Source of the DNA: Taiwanofungus camphoratus
Taxonomy: Eukaryota; Basidiomycota; Agaricomycetes; Polyporales; Taiwanofungaceae
Reading direction: 5' to 3'
Assembly: GCA_003999685.1 (NCBI GenBank)
Contig: CP021228.1
Location: forward strand, 372,001-436,000
DNA length: 64,000 nucleotides
A program made the position numbers and the translations under genes. This document shows positions 12,024 to 23,431 of this stretch, one piece after another. Numbering within the stretch: position 1 is the stretch's first letter; every line of letters starts with the position of its first letter. The notes under the pieces are model-generated. The model saw only the letters and a list, made by a program, of their open reading frames with translations. It was not told the origin of the DNA and ran no database searches.

Positions 12024-12715
12024 TCAGTGGTGTGTCGCTTTCACAACGGAAACTACGATGATGACAATAATGATAGCAATGGCAATTCCAATTATGAGTC
12101 GCATCTATATATTGATATGAGCCGCATAAAAGGAGGCGATGCTCAGGCCAGCTGACCTTCATATCTTTCCACCTAGCCGGACAAGAGATTTAGTACAACA
12201 CTTAACGTGGAGCTATAGTATCCCAGACATACCACATATTCTGTGGAAACGTCAGTCAGTGAGGACATTTGGGGACGATCATGACCTAACATACCTTGCG
12301 AACACGGTTAGCACCACGGCGGAAGCCTTGCGCGGATACAGCAAGGTTATCTAGGACACGGTAGTGTCAGCCGATCCAGAAATGTTCCGACAAAACGCAC
12401 AGGCCACTCCGCAGGAACATGCAGTCATATCACCATTGCCGAGTACAATACTCACCTGTTTTATCTTGCAGTTGATCAAGCCTCTCTCCTCGTTCCGCTA
12501 CCTTCGTAATGTTCTCTCTCATGATACCGACAGTATCATCGATTTGTTGTTGGATCGCTGCGGTCTTGGGGTTGCCTGCCGCAGGACCTGAGGGATTCGT
12601 GGACGAGCCCCCTCGGGGAAGGTATGGGTCGTACGGTTCGGACCTGTATTCAACATTTCGGGCACAAATGAGTCAAACGCGACTTGCGAACTCTGGAGGT
12701 TGCTATTACTGACAT
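12024..12715 (-). CDS. SNC1: Synaptobrevin / Snc1-type R-SNARE
   Basis: Vesicle R-SNARE that pairs with plasma-membrane Q-SNAREs to drive exocytic fusion. Minus-strand exons give [34 protein letters not shown], then the SNARE motif with the central layer arginine in [16 protein letters not shown], then [26 protein letters not shown], and the C-terminal anchor starting [18 protein letters not shown] and ending KATHH at 12024. Three introns fall in the last third, leaving exons of only about 8 and 16 nt that spell NMWWKDMK across the junctions. The start is uncertain: ATG at 12715 in ATGTCA is the likely first codon, but a clean donor joining it in frame to the SEPYDP exon was not found. About 110 residues, normal for the family. 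Confidence 0.9.
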
Positions 12716-13371
12716 GGCTTTAAAGTGTAAATCTGTTCCAATAATGAAGTTTAGCAACATGTACCAGCAGTTGCAACACCAAAGTCACAAGCTCATCGAG
12801 TGCTCACCGTGTCAAACGAATAAGAAACAGGGGAGTGCGTCGCCTAGCGTCGCAGGTCGTGGTCGTGGGTGGTCGTCTGGAGTGACGAGCCTGGCCGCTG
12901 ACGGCACATTCTGGTCCTGACCAAACATAACCAATCATCGTAACCCCGCAGTGCCACCGGACGCGTCACGTAACGCTCGTCACGCGAAACCGGCGTGGCT
13001 GACAATCGCATGTTTACTGTATATATCGCGTGTTTACTGCATATATTGCATCCTGCAGGCATCCTTTTTCAGTAATAGACGTTGCAAATGCATTTATATC
13101 AAGTGGCATGACCGACATAGACATGTGGTTAGTATGTGCGAAGGACCAACGTAGAGCAGAATGGTGGGTATCGCGGAAAAGTGATATAGCAAGACTTGGA
13201 ACGCAACCGAATGAAATGCAGCTAATGTAATGCGAGAACAGTCCATGCTGGGTGTAGCAAACATCCATATATTTAGTAAGGAATCATCCGTATAAAGATA
13301 AAGAGTGATCAAGCGCACAGAGCTGGAAAGCGAATCTGCCGCACAAAGCAGAACTTACTGTACGAAACCTG
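12716..13371. other. intergenic, 5' of synaptobrevin
   Basis: About 650 nt between the synaptobrevin start and the 3' end of the Kin4-like kinase gene. It holds a small 20-bp tandem repeat (13011-13050). Short open frames on both strands show no family resemblance. Confidence 0.4.
13011..13050. repeat. two-copy 20-bp tandem repeat
   Basis: tgtttactgtatatatcgcg is followed directly by tgtttactgcatatattgca, with 17 of 20 positions identical. It probably arose by replication slippage, and I assign no function. Confidence 0.6.
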
Positions 13372-16300
13372 CTATTCCTCTTCACCTTCGTCTTCTTCTT
13401 GTATCGCCTGACGGAAGGCGGGTCCAGATCGACCAGCGGGAAGCTGTCTCCGTCCGCCCCTTGCATCGGATGGCTCGAAAGAGTTCTCGCTTGGCAGTGG
13501 TGAACTGCGCCCAACGGGAGACCGGCCTGCTTTCCCGCGCGTTCCTCTTCCTGAAACACTGACCGGAGCCAACGTCGTGGAAGCTGCCGCCCGCTTTCCC
13601 GTTGCTGCACGCCCTGCAGTCGCCCTTGGTGGTGGCGAGAGTACTGGTGAGTCTAAAGGTTGAGAGTAGGTTGAGCCGACACTCGAGGCAGTAATGGGCA
13701 TCTGCCCCAGACCACCTGCGTACGCAGGGCTATCGTCATCCTCGTCTACCCAATCGGACTCATCGCCCATGCTGAGCGACCGCCTTCCCGAGAATACATC
13801 ACGGATGCCAAGCGGAACATCAACAGGTGGTGAAATGGCGAGCACCTCGATCGCAGAGTATGCTGATCGTGTCTGCCACCCGGGAGGCTCCATGCCCCAC
13901 GACTTCTTCCAGCTCGAGCGCCCGAGTGAGTTAAGATAGCCGCTGCTACCACTCGGATTCGCAAAAGGCGTCTGCCGCTTGTGCGCAACAAACGTAGTCG
14001 ACGAGTGGTTTCGACGAGGCGTCTCTTCCAAAGACCGACGATGGGGCTTATTTGGAGAGCTATTTCTGCGGCTGTCGCTTTCTGAGAGGTCATATACCGA
14101 GCCCTGACGCGACGACGTCAAGGAATGTGCAGAGGACGCAGAGTTAGATCTCAAGTGAGATGGACCCGGCGCAGGCTGTATTTGCCGCAAGACGCGGGTT
14201 GACGATCCAGATGCCCCTCTTCTATGATATTTACTAGGCAGAGGCGATGCAGTGCGACCAAGATACATCGAGCCTGCTGAGCTTGCCGAGGGTGACTTTC
14301 TATGTCGTTGGTTGTAGAAACTCTGAATTGATGAAGGCCTTGACACATAGTCCTCCCGCTCAGAGTTGGGTGTGTGGCTCCCAAACGACCTCCGGCTCGC
14401 ATCACTCCGCTTTCGTGACGGACCCGCTCCCTTGTCCGAAGGGACTACAGGAGACTCCAGCATAGTGAACTGAGCAGAATGTATAGATGATCGCCGTGAG
14501 TTGACGCTACTTGACCGCCGCGAAGACACTGAGGATCGCTTAGCACGATGACCGGTCTTCCGCCCTGCTGTAAACCTACCACGTGTACCGCTGGTGCGGC
14601 GTTTGACTGTTCCCCGATTCTGCGCTGATGCCGGGCTGAGTCCAGGACTGTTCAACGCATGGGTATATGTATGGCTTTGTTGGGGCGGGTCCTCCCTGCG
14701 TTTCCCTTTGTGATCTTCCCTGAACCACATTCGGAAGGCGGAAAGCAAGCTAGCCCTGCTGCGGTGTCCGCTCGAAACCTTGGTGCTAGAGATTTCGGGA
14801 AGTGCAGCCAGAGTGTCCCTAGGTGATTCCGCAGCCGTTGATGGAGGTGACTGCTTAGTTCCAGCCATGATCCATGGTGAGCCCACCTGTGCTTGGGTAT
14901 GATGAAAATCCATGCTGGAGGGGGGTGTAGTCGGCATTGAAATGTCTCTCGACGCCTTCAAGGGAGGGCTCTTAGCGAGCTTGCTTGACCCACTGCCGTG
15001 CGAGACCCTGGGCTCGTCATTACTCCCAACTCGCTTCTCGGAAGCTCGTTCCCTTTCCCTCTCTTTCTCTTCCTTTACACCTTCGGAGGATTTCTTGCGT
15101 ACGAGTCCAGCTGCCTCAAGTACAGTGTTCGCTCTCTGCATAATGCTGACACTTCCAGACCGAGTCTTGCGTCCCTTCGACCCATTACTGTCTCTGTCTC
15201 TGTCTTTGAGGCTACCGCCTGGCGTTGAAGGATGCGATCTGATAGCCGTTTCTGCAACAGAGGATGTCGGTGATAAAAGGGGATTATTCGGAGACTTTGC
15301 ACGGGGAGGAGTCGCAGGCCGTATAGTAGAGGCGACTGTAGGCGTGGGTGGGATGAATTGCAATTCAGGCGCCGAACGCGCTCCTAGTAATGGGGGAGGA
15401 ATAGGCGCCTTTACGTCACGAGAAGATCTTCCTGCAGACGCGCACTTGCTATCTTTCCTCTCATCTTGCTTTGGTGAGTCGTTCTGCTTCACCTCCTCGC
15501 GCGCTTCAGCCCCCTCTTGGGCAGCATCGTCGGAACCTCCATCGAGTGCCTTCTTCTCCGCCTTGCGTTTAAGCATCCACCACAAGGCCCCTGTGGCATC
15601 ACATGCATCACTGAGCACCGAGTGCACAATTTGCCCGGTATCCAATCCTAGGTTGCTCATGCGGTTGAGCAAATCACGTTCGAGCGGCGTTGAGAAGATA
15701 ATTGGCGCAGGAGTGGCTAGAATAGATGAGAAATCTTGTGGAGGTGAAGGTGGGGCAGATTTCTCGAACGTGGGCGTTGAGGGACCTACTTCGGAAAGGG
15801 TGGAGGAGACGGAACGACGTTTAGTTCGTGCAGGCGTTCGAGCGGGATAAGCAGGAGGTGCCTTGGAAGAATAGTTGAGATTTGATTCGTTGCGAGAAAC
15901 CGACGATCGGGAGGGTTTTTTGTCAGGACTTTGCTGTACATCAGCGGAAACGTCTTCCTCAACCACTGTGCTCCTGCGGCCAGAGCCTGTCCCGACGGAC
16001 TCAGGGACAACGTCTTTCATAGTAGCATCACTAGGATTGCGAGTGATCTCTACATGGTCGCCATCCTGTCGTGCTGACTGGAAGACATCATATGAAGAAG
16101 CATTATCAGGAGTAGTAGTAGGTGTGGATGTGGGAAATTCGGAAGAGGCGGAATGAAAGGTAGAGTCCGACGTTCCCGACAACGCCGAATGCGGTTGGGA
16201 ATCTGGTGTCGATGACGGGGGTCGCAAGGGTGTCGGGGAAGTAGGGCGGGAAGCAAGCGAACCACTACGAGAAATAACAGGAAGGCCAGAATGCGTAGTA

Positions 16301-17319
16301 AACCACGAATGTGCAAGAATTTGAGCGATCGTTGGTCGTTTGACGGGATCGGTCTGCAAAACATTTTTAATCAAATGGCGCGCATCTACACATAGTTGAG
16401 TAAGGACGATCATAATAAGAATGCAGACAGTACCGTCTGAAAGCCATTCCGGATCTTCAAAAATGCCTTTGACGACCTTTTCCTTCATAATTCCCTCATC
16501 GTCGTCATCGAATGGCAAAGTTCCAGTCAGCAAGGTATATAGAATGATCCCGAGAGACCATATGTCCACCTCTGGAATTCCATCATTAATTACAAGCACG
16601 CATGCTAATAAATCTGCGGCTTGCCTGGACCCAGGTATTTCTGTGCCAAAAGCATTTCAGGAGAAGCATATCCCGTCGTACCGCAAAATGTCTCCAACAA
16701 AGAGCCCCGCTCGAATTCCCGTGTGAATCCGAAGTCACCGAGCTTTACACGGCAATGCTCGTCTAATAGCACGTTCTCGAGCTTTAAGTCACGGTGCACG
16801 ATCCCCTTGGAGTGCACATATGCGACGGCGAGACACAGCTGACCAAAGATAACGCGTGTTTCATTTTCGCTTAGTCGACCCTTTTCTGCGAGGTAATCGA
16901 ACAGCTCTCCTCCAGAGCAGAGCTCGGTGACGAGCCAGATATTAGATTCGGTGGCTATGACCTCGTACAACTGCGTAACATGAGGGTGATGCAACTGTCG
17001 ATGGTGATGAATCTCCCGAGTTAGAGAGGCGGACATGGCTTTGGGTATCTGCTTGATGGCAACACGGGTTCCGCTCAACCGGTGTACACCTAGGCGCACC
17101 TTCCCGTACGTCCCTATCGATTCGTTGAGATGCGTTCGAGGCCTAACTGAGAGGTGACGCACCTTCGCCGATGACCTTTCCTAGAGTGTAGTTCCCGACT
17201 ACCCTGATCTTCTGCGACGAGAGCTCTTTCCCGAGTTCATTATAAGCATTAGCAAGTTGGGCTTTGTGATTTTGAGTTTGAGACACAGAAGCGGAGTGTC
17301 TGTGTCCGTTTGTAGACAT
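13372..17319 (-). CDS. CAMK/CAMKL protein kinase, Kin4-like
   Basis: Serine/threonine kinase with an N-terminal catalytic domain (about residues 40-310) and a long Ser/Pro/Arg-rich, probably disordered tail of about 950 residues. I chose MSTNGHRHS at 17319; an upstream in-frame ATG at 17388 would add 23 residues. Visible kinase motifs are GKVIGEGTYGKVRLG, the lysine in RVAIKQIPK, VHRDLKLENVLLD, GDFGFTREF, FCGTTGYASPEMLLAQKYLGP and EVDIWSLGIILYTLLTG. The glycine loop is split by an intron (about 17163-17115). The sequence resembles the fungal Kin4 group, linked in yeast to spindle-position control; that role is not shown here. The intron 16624-16572 appears to be GC-AG. A third intron lies at about 16435-16389. 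About 1,260 residues. The long plus-strand open frame inside the tail is antisense shadow. Confidence 0.88.
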
Positions 17320-18026
17320 AGTGACATGTACAAGATCGCGAAATAAAGGAACGGATAGGCAACTTTGCCTCGAAAAGTGTATGCGCAAGATTCAGGTGCA
17401 TTCGCCTGAGTTCTGAGCCTTATGTCACGTAGGCGTGAACGTGACAGTGGTGTCCTTATCGGACACTTCTTCACTTCGTATCCATGTAAATGGCCGTCGA
17501 AGGATGCTGAACTGTTCCATGAAATCCACGCACTGTCTCACTTGGCGACCAGTGAATTTGGGGCATCATCTTGGGCCTTCCTCTAGGAACACATGCTGTG
17601 AAACAAGTTGAGAAGGGTTGAACTTAAGGCTGGACCGCATCCTCTTGCTTCAAGATTCAAAGATTCAAAGCGTCGCAGGTCGCATTGTTTTGTTATATCT
17701 GGGAGAAGACTCAGGCTTCACTGTTTGTGGGGGACTCCCCGCAGATGTGAATCAAAGCATCCATCATGCGGAATCCGAACAGTTGTTCGAACATTTCTCG
17801 CTGCATGGTAGGTATCTCTCAAACTTATGTCACTGCATGTGGCAGCGTGTGGGTGTATGTAAGTATAAGCAAGTCAGAGCAGGAGCTAGGCAGATGACAG
17901 CGCTTATCGATGCTATGAAGATCAACTGAACGATACGTTTATAAAACAAATAAGGATACGAGTTTCCCGTTCTGGGTAATGAAGTCGAAGTGAGTTCTCA
18001 CGACCAGAACTCACTTATGCCTAACT

Positions 18027-18470
18027 CTAGTGCACACAGAGTAGTAAATTCTCGTCACCGGACGGGTCGGGAGTGCAGAACAGCATGTGTGCAGCTTTCA
18101 ATGACCTTTTGATAAGAGGGGGCTTGAAATGGTGAATGATATCTTCGGTCCAGGATATCCAGAGCCTGCGAAGTTGGAACAAACTATAAATCACTTACCC
18201 TTGAGAAAATAGCGCAGGTCCTCCCCATAGACTACCTTGACAAACACCATTTCTACATCATCTGATTAGTGCAGTCACATGATGCTGAAGGTATGTTATA
18301 ACTGGTAAACGGATTCGTGCAACAAAAATGACGAGGTCTTGTAACCCCCTTTGCTCCCTATTTGTCAGAGCTTTACGGGTGTAGATCAAGGTGATATAAC
18401 TCCAAAGGCAAGTTCCGTACACGGTCGATAATGACGAGGGTGACGCGTGATCGGTTCATTAATTATCACC
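18027..18470 (-). CDS. possible small spliced gene or gene relic
   Basis: On the minus strand an open block from about 18455 reads YGTCLWSYITLIYTRKALT, then REQRGLQDLVIFVARIRLPV. After a TGATGTAG-type acceptor an ATG at 18252 opens MVFVKVVYGEDLRYFLKG, followed by a good donor (GTAAGT) and an acceptor near 18180. The next exon is open in two frames: one ends soon after PGPKISFTISSPL, and the other (LWISWTEDIIHHFKPPLI) continues to a stop at 18027. I recognise no domain and no initiator ATG for the first block. It could be a short gene, part of a longer one, or decayed coding DNA. Confidence 0.22.
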
Positions 18471-18487
18471 ACCCAGAATGTTTCATA

Positions 18488-18732
18488 CACGGCAGACATG
18501 GGGCAATTGTCGCATAGTCTTAACATACTTATTTAAATATGGTCAATGCGGTAGATCAATTTGGCGGGTTCACAAATCCATTCAAAAACTGGCTTTCAGG
18601 CCAATCAGAGCACGGGATTGAAATATGTGAGGCAAATTCAGTAACCCTCACAAACTCTTCAACATACTGACCATATTTCAATCAATATTTTACGGCTCTT
18701 CTACCCTCACCGATTGGGCCATGTCTGCCGTG
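18488..18732. mobile_element. possible MITE with 14-22-bp terminal inverted repeats
   Basis: The ends are exact inverted copies of cacggcagacatgg (18488-18501 and 18719-18732). With mismatches the match extends to about 22 bp, including CAAT/ATTG. Inside, tatggtca (near 18540) and tgaccata (near 18668) form a second, nested inverted pair, so the 245-nt unit could fold into a long hairpin. It has no coding capacity. I see no clear target-site duplication, so its class is open. Confidence 0.5.
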
Positions 18733-18814
18733 ATGAGCAACATTCCCTTGCTCCAGTTGAGCTCTCTGACTTTCATTTAGCCATCATGTAGACTCGGCCC
18801 GCCAAGGTATAAGA

Positions 18815-18952
18815 ACACTTAGGTGGTCTCTGATACTCGGCACTGAATGATTTGTGGGTGCTCCAGACCTCAAATGGATACAATATAGCATCGGTGGATC
18901 CAAAGAGGAGTCTTTCGTTGAGTCTGTGCTTCACGTCAGAGACCTTCAGTGT
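18815..18952. repeat. imperfect inverted repeat, 138 nt
   Basis: The left arm acacttaggtggtctctga (18815-18833) is complementary to tcagagaccttcagtgt (18936-18952), with one small bulge and a few mismatches. It may be a degenerate miniature transposon or a hairpin-forming transcript. Nothing else supports a function. Confidence 0.35.
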
Positions 18953-20992
18953 CCCCCTACACAACCTAGCTCAGTCTCTTCTACAACACATGTACAATAC
19001 ATCGTGTATACCTCAACCTTGTCCCTCCCCCCTGTTACTCATTAACATTGAGAGATAGATGTTGAACAGATTACCCTCCTGCTAAAACACTGGATAGCGT
19101 GGTGTGTTCTTTGTTTGTTTATAAGAACACAAAAATGAAAGTTTATTGGCAGTATGCGCAATGGCTCATACATCGTTCACTGCGCCGGTGTGGTCATGGT
19201 CAACGGTGTTTCCGGAATAGCCTATGATAGCCATTTCAGTCTCAATGGCCGGGCGATGTACACGTGAAATGCCTAGTTATCAACAGGATCCCAAGATCGA
19301 GATTCCCTCATGTTGTAGCAGTCACTAAATGGGATGCCGTGCCCGATGTTGTGGAAGCGCGTCTAGCAACCTTGTCCCAAGTGTAACATCGTTCGTGCCC
19401 CTTCGAGAAAACTGAAGAACCCTGGGATTTTTCTTGTTCCTATGCTTGCGGATCAAACATCACGGCGGCTTGAATACGGTGCCTATACTCACCCTTGCTT
19501 GGTCTCGTGCCAGGCCAGGATGCAGCGTTGGTCGCACGCTGAGCGCCTCGCGTTGGTCACATCTCAATGTGCAGAGCACTGGCAGCCCCTCTAGGGCGTC
19601 CCTTCGACATGCCCAACTTGCTTGATGATATAGGGGACCTCAGCTTACGGTGGCTGAATGCATGCCAAACATATTGTTCTGCAAGCTCGTTTCTCGCTTT
19701 GATTAAGCTCTTCTGAATGTAGCCGAAGGGTTTCCTACGTAACAGGTACGTATCTGGTAACGCACCTTACGGTGAAGCGCGAAAATAACCCTCCGACTCG
19801 TGAATGGATGAATTGTGTCCTTGCCCGTCAAACTTCATTATTTCTCGTCATGCTTGATTTGGCCGATTCTTATCCTTGCTTTAGGGCCACATCCAGCCTT
19901 GACTTGCAGTGGGTCAGTGTTTAGCGCAGCGACCATCAGGTAGCGTCCCATTCCGATCATTTCAATTGCATAGTGCGTGACATGAGGCTCAGGCATTGCG
20001 CGCTATTGGGGTACACTGCACGGGTACGTTCTGTATGTTGTTCCGAAACAGACTGCTCCGAGATATCTGCAAAATGCCAGTCTACGATTTTTTTGGAAGT
20101 CGAGGACGGGGATTATGGACATGTCTCTCAAGAAAATCTGTTACAACGGCCCGAGGTGCGTTGAAAGGCGGACTCCAAACCTATTTTACCCAGAGGTAAG
20201 CGTGATATCGGGTGCGTTGTAATCTTCAGGGTGATAAAATTCTTTTACGTGAATGTCAGGCCTTTGCAAGAAATGACTTATCCACGCTTTCTTTACTTCT
20301 CAGAATCATTGTCACAAGACCATCTACCAGCTGGCTCTAATGATAATTGCATAGTGATCATGCATCACACTCCGAAGTAGACATGTTGTGTCTTCAGTGC
20401 AGTTGAGCCTTCCATCCTGTCTCACACTAGTGGGAGAACAGGTTACTTATCAGTGCTGAAGCATACTGCATGCGCCACCGAAGATACGTATAGTCCATCA
20501 TTGACTTTGAGATCAAACATCACATGCCTCCAGAAGGCAGAATAAAGGGTCCTCCAAGTTCGTGATATCGTACTATGTATCGTAAAGACATTCTATCCGT
20601 AAGATCCGTAAGTGAGAAGAGAAAAAGTAAACAATTTGCTACACGAGTGGTTAGGTCGGTCTGGCACGAAAGTTCAAGAGAAATTATAGAGTAGAGCTCC
20701 ACATGATTACTCGCTAGGAAGGGGGAGATCAAGCCCGCTCGAAATGTACGAGAGCAGCATTGGTAGGTGAATCAGGAAATATAAACCAAAGACCCAATAT
20801 GGACGGCGAAATGAAAGTAGATAAGTATTTACAATGAAGAGTAACGTGGAGCTGTATGTGTCGAGATCGATCCATGACGAGAGGAAATGGAAACGTGAGA
20901 AACTAGATGTCTAGTATCGTACCGAGCCCTGAGAAAATAAGTGATCCGATGAGCATAAATACCAGTCGAGACAGAATTCCGCAGCGGGTGGA

Positions 20993-22557
20993 CTAAGGTG
21001 AGTGCACGGACAGGGGAGTCTTGAACCGAGGTGGTGGCATGGAAGCAAGAGTGGTAGCAGACGTGGTAGTGGCGGCCCCCAAAGGCGAGAGGAACTTCCC
21101 TGTCGGATGAACACTCGCATCATCGGAATCGAGGTTCGGCAGCCAGCGCTGAATGAGCTGAACCCTTTGTCTATCCTTCTCTCTTTGCTTCTCTTTTTCC
21201 TTTTCGTCCGAGCCGGAACTCGTGGAACGGGTCATTTTGAGCGGCGGCGGCGGGCTGGAAACCCTCTGCTGCCGGTGGGGTATATAAGTACGGGAAACCT
21301 CGACTCCAGGCTGTGGGCCGTGGCTGGGTGTAGGTATCGCTGAGGCTGGTCGAGCAGCAGGTGTCATCGACCGGTGACTGGGAATGGTGGACGCGGATCG
21401 CAAGTGGCCCGATGCTGCACTGATGCGGGAAAGTGGAGATTGCACCGACGGAGTATACGACGTACGCGATGGTGACGTTGGAGACGTCGCACCTGATCGT
21501 GGAGATGGGAAGGAAGCCGTCGACTGTGGCCGAGGGGGGGAGGCGAGAGCGCTCGCTGAAGTAGAGTTTGGTGAAGGCATTGCTGAAAAGCCAGGAGAGG
21601 CCGCATTAGGAGGTTTCAGCCGATTGAGCTCCGTGCGAAGGGTCTGGCATTCCTGAGTCTTAGCTGAGTACTGTCCTCTCTGAAGACATATGTCAGAAAG
21701 ATGAACAACACTGTAAGAAACATGAAGAGATCTAACCAATCTGCGAACGTGTTAAATCAGGATGTCGATCACATGCACAAGGAAAGGCGATGACTTACTT
21801 GCGCAACTCGGCTTCTACCTGGCTCTTAGCTGTCTCTACTTCCTGTAACTTTTCTTTAAGGTTTGCTTCCACAGCCTTGGCAATCTTGCTAGCCTCAGAG
21901 TGGGCAACGTGATTGACAAGGATCGCACGAAGTAATGCAGCACTGAGCTGGAGGGCTGACGACTGCCGAAACTTGATGAGTTAAGAAGAAAGACATAATA
22001 TTATGTTGAACCAAACCTGATCATCGCGCTTGTCATCGGACGTCAACCATTGCTGCAATTCCTTGTGCAGAGTCGTCACCTCCTCGACTGAGCATTTCTT
22101 TGCGGCGACCTTAGCGACTTTATACTCAAGTCGTCGAGCCTCTGCCCGTGTCTTCAAGATTCCCGGATTAAGCAACAACACATCGTCGTCATTAACCCCA
22201 TCACCGGCCGTGTCGTATGCCTCGATGGTCCCTCTACGAGGTGTCGACCAACCGCTACTGCCAAAGTCAACGCGGATCAAACGAATGTTGTCGCTAGTGA
22301 ACTGCACGCGACAGAAAGGACAGGAAGGCGTAAGACGTGGAGACGTTTTCTGAAGGATGTTGTTGCAGCAGCTGAGGCACAATATATGTCCTACGATGGC
22401 GAAACAAAGGTTGAACAAGAAAGAAGGTCAGAAATTTTTTCTCGAGAACGGATCGGAGATAATCGAACTCACCGCAAGGTATAGAATGAGGATAGTTGTG
22501 CGGTCCATACTCCTCTGCGCATACGTCGCAGAGAGAGCCGGGATTAAGTGAAATCAT
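20993..22557 (-). CDS. RING-finger protein, probable E3 ubiquitin ligase
   Basis: The N-terminal RING domain is split by an intron (about 22474-22390). Exon 1 gives MISLNPGSLCDVCAEEYG and HSIPC; exon 2 gives GHILCLSCCNNIL followed by CPFCRVQF. Together they supply the ordered Cys/His ligands of a C3HC4-type RING. Downstream is a helical region that continues across introns (SSALQLSAALLRAILVNHVA, then a Glu/Lys-rich coiled coil). The C-terminal half is rich in Ser/Pro/Thr and probably disordered, with a Lys/Glu patch (DEKEKEKQREKDRQR) and an end at 20993. About 440 residues. E3 activity is inferred from the RING alone; the substrate is unknown. The start ATG at 22557 directly precedes the RING, as in related fungal proteins. 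Confidence 0.85.
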
Positions 22558-23431
22558 GAGGAGGGTCCTCTCTATGTGGGCAATGCTGGGGGAGACAAGG
22601 GTGGATCATTGAGCTCGTCGGAATCAAAAAAAAAATGAGTCATGTATATAAGTAGCGCGAGAGCCCTGAGTTCCCAGAAAGGGAGACATCACAAAGCACC
22701 GGCTCTGCAGCCACATGCGGTTCCTAGGCCCATGCCCTCCGCCGCTGAGCTCCTACAGACATGAGGCATTCATTTTACACACCTCGTAATCTCGCAGTCT
22801 AATTCCTTGCTCTTCCACAGACGTCAATCCGCTTCCTATCCTCCCCCGCCGCACGAGAGTATCAGCACTTCAAACCTACTCCCGTCAACAGGATTGGCGC
22901 TTGATTCATGAAAAACTGTTGCTTTGGCGTGCTTCTCTAGATTTTAAGGTTTCGGAACAAAAAGACTAGCACCGTACCTGTATGAGAATAAACAAAGAGG
23001 TTCCGGTCAGTACGAAATATCAGCGAACAGTCAGGAAAAGTCCCGGATTTCGTGGAAGCAAAGAGCAACTGACTGAAAATTTTTCGGAACTCTTTCGGAG
23101 GCAAATTTTGCATTGTTTATTAATATTCGCTACTCTCATTTAAGGTTAGGGCGTAAATCACGACGGTGTCGGACTGTCCGGAGGCTGTTGCTCAGGAAAT
23201 CTTTGCTTTCTCCCACATGCATCAAGGTCAGTATTCCTGCATTGCCCTTCAGACTGCCTTGAATCAGGCTGCAAAGAATTGAGTCTCGTTAGGCTATTTC
23301 CTACTAGCTTGCTGAATGCTGATGGCTCTTGACCCGAAGGCTACTAGCTTCCCAGGTGACTATGAAGTAACAGTCTGGAAACAATTACACTCCTTCAGCG
23401 ATCTCCTGACCTAGAGGTAACTTCTCAAAGC

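Larger units (their letters stand above)
17320..20992. other. gene-poor interval with inverted-repeat elements
   Basis: A 3.7-kb stretch between the Kin4-like kinase start and the 3' end of the RING gene. It contains one possible short spliced reading frame (minus, 18027-18470) and two inverted-repeat structures (18488-18732 and 18815-18952), listed separately. In 19000-20900 I found only short open frames without recognisable domains, and no RNA gene. Confidence 0.4.

Noticed and set aside
14912-15850. 312-codon plus-strand open frame
   Set aside because: It lies fully antisense to the Ser/Pro-rich tail of the Kin4-like kinase, whose frame is continuous with a clear kinase domain. The antisense product is low-complexity.
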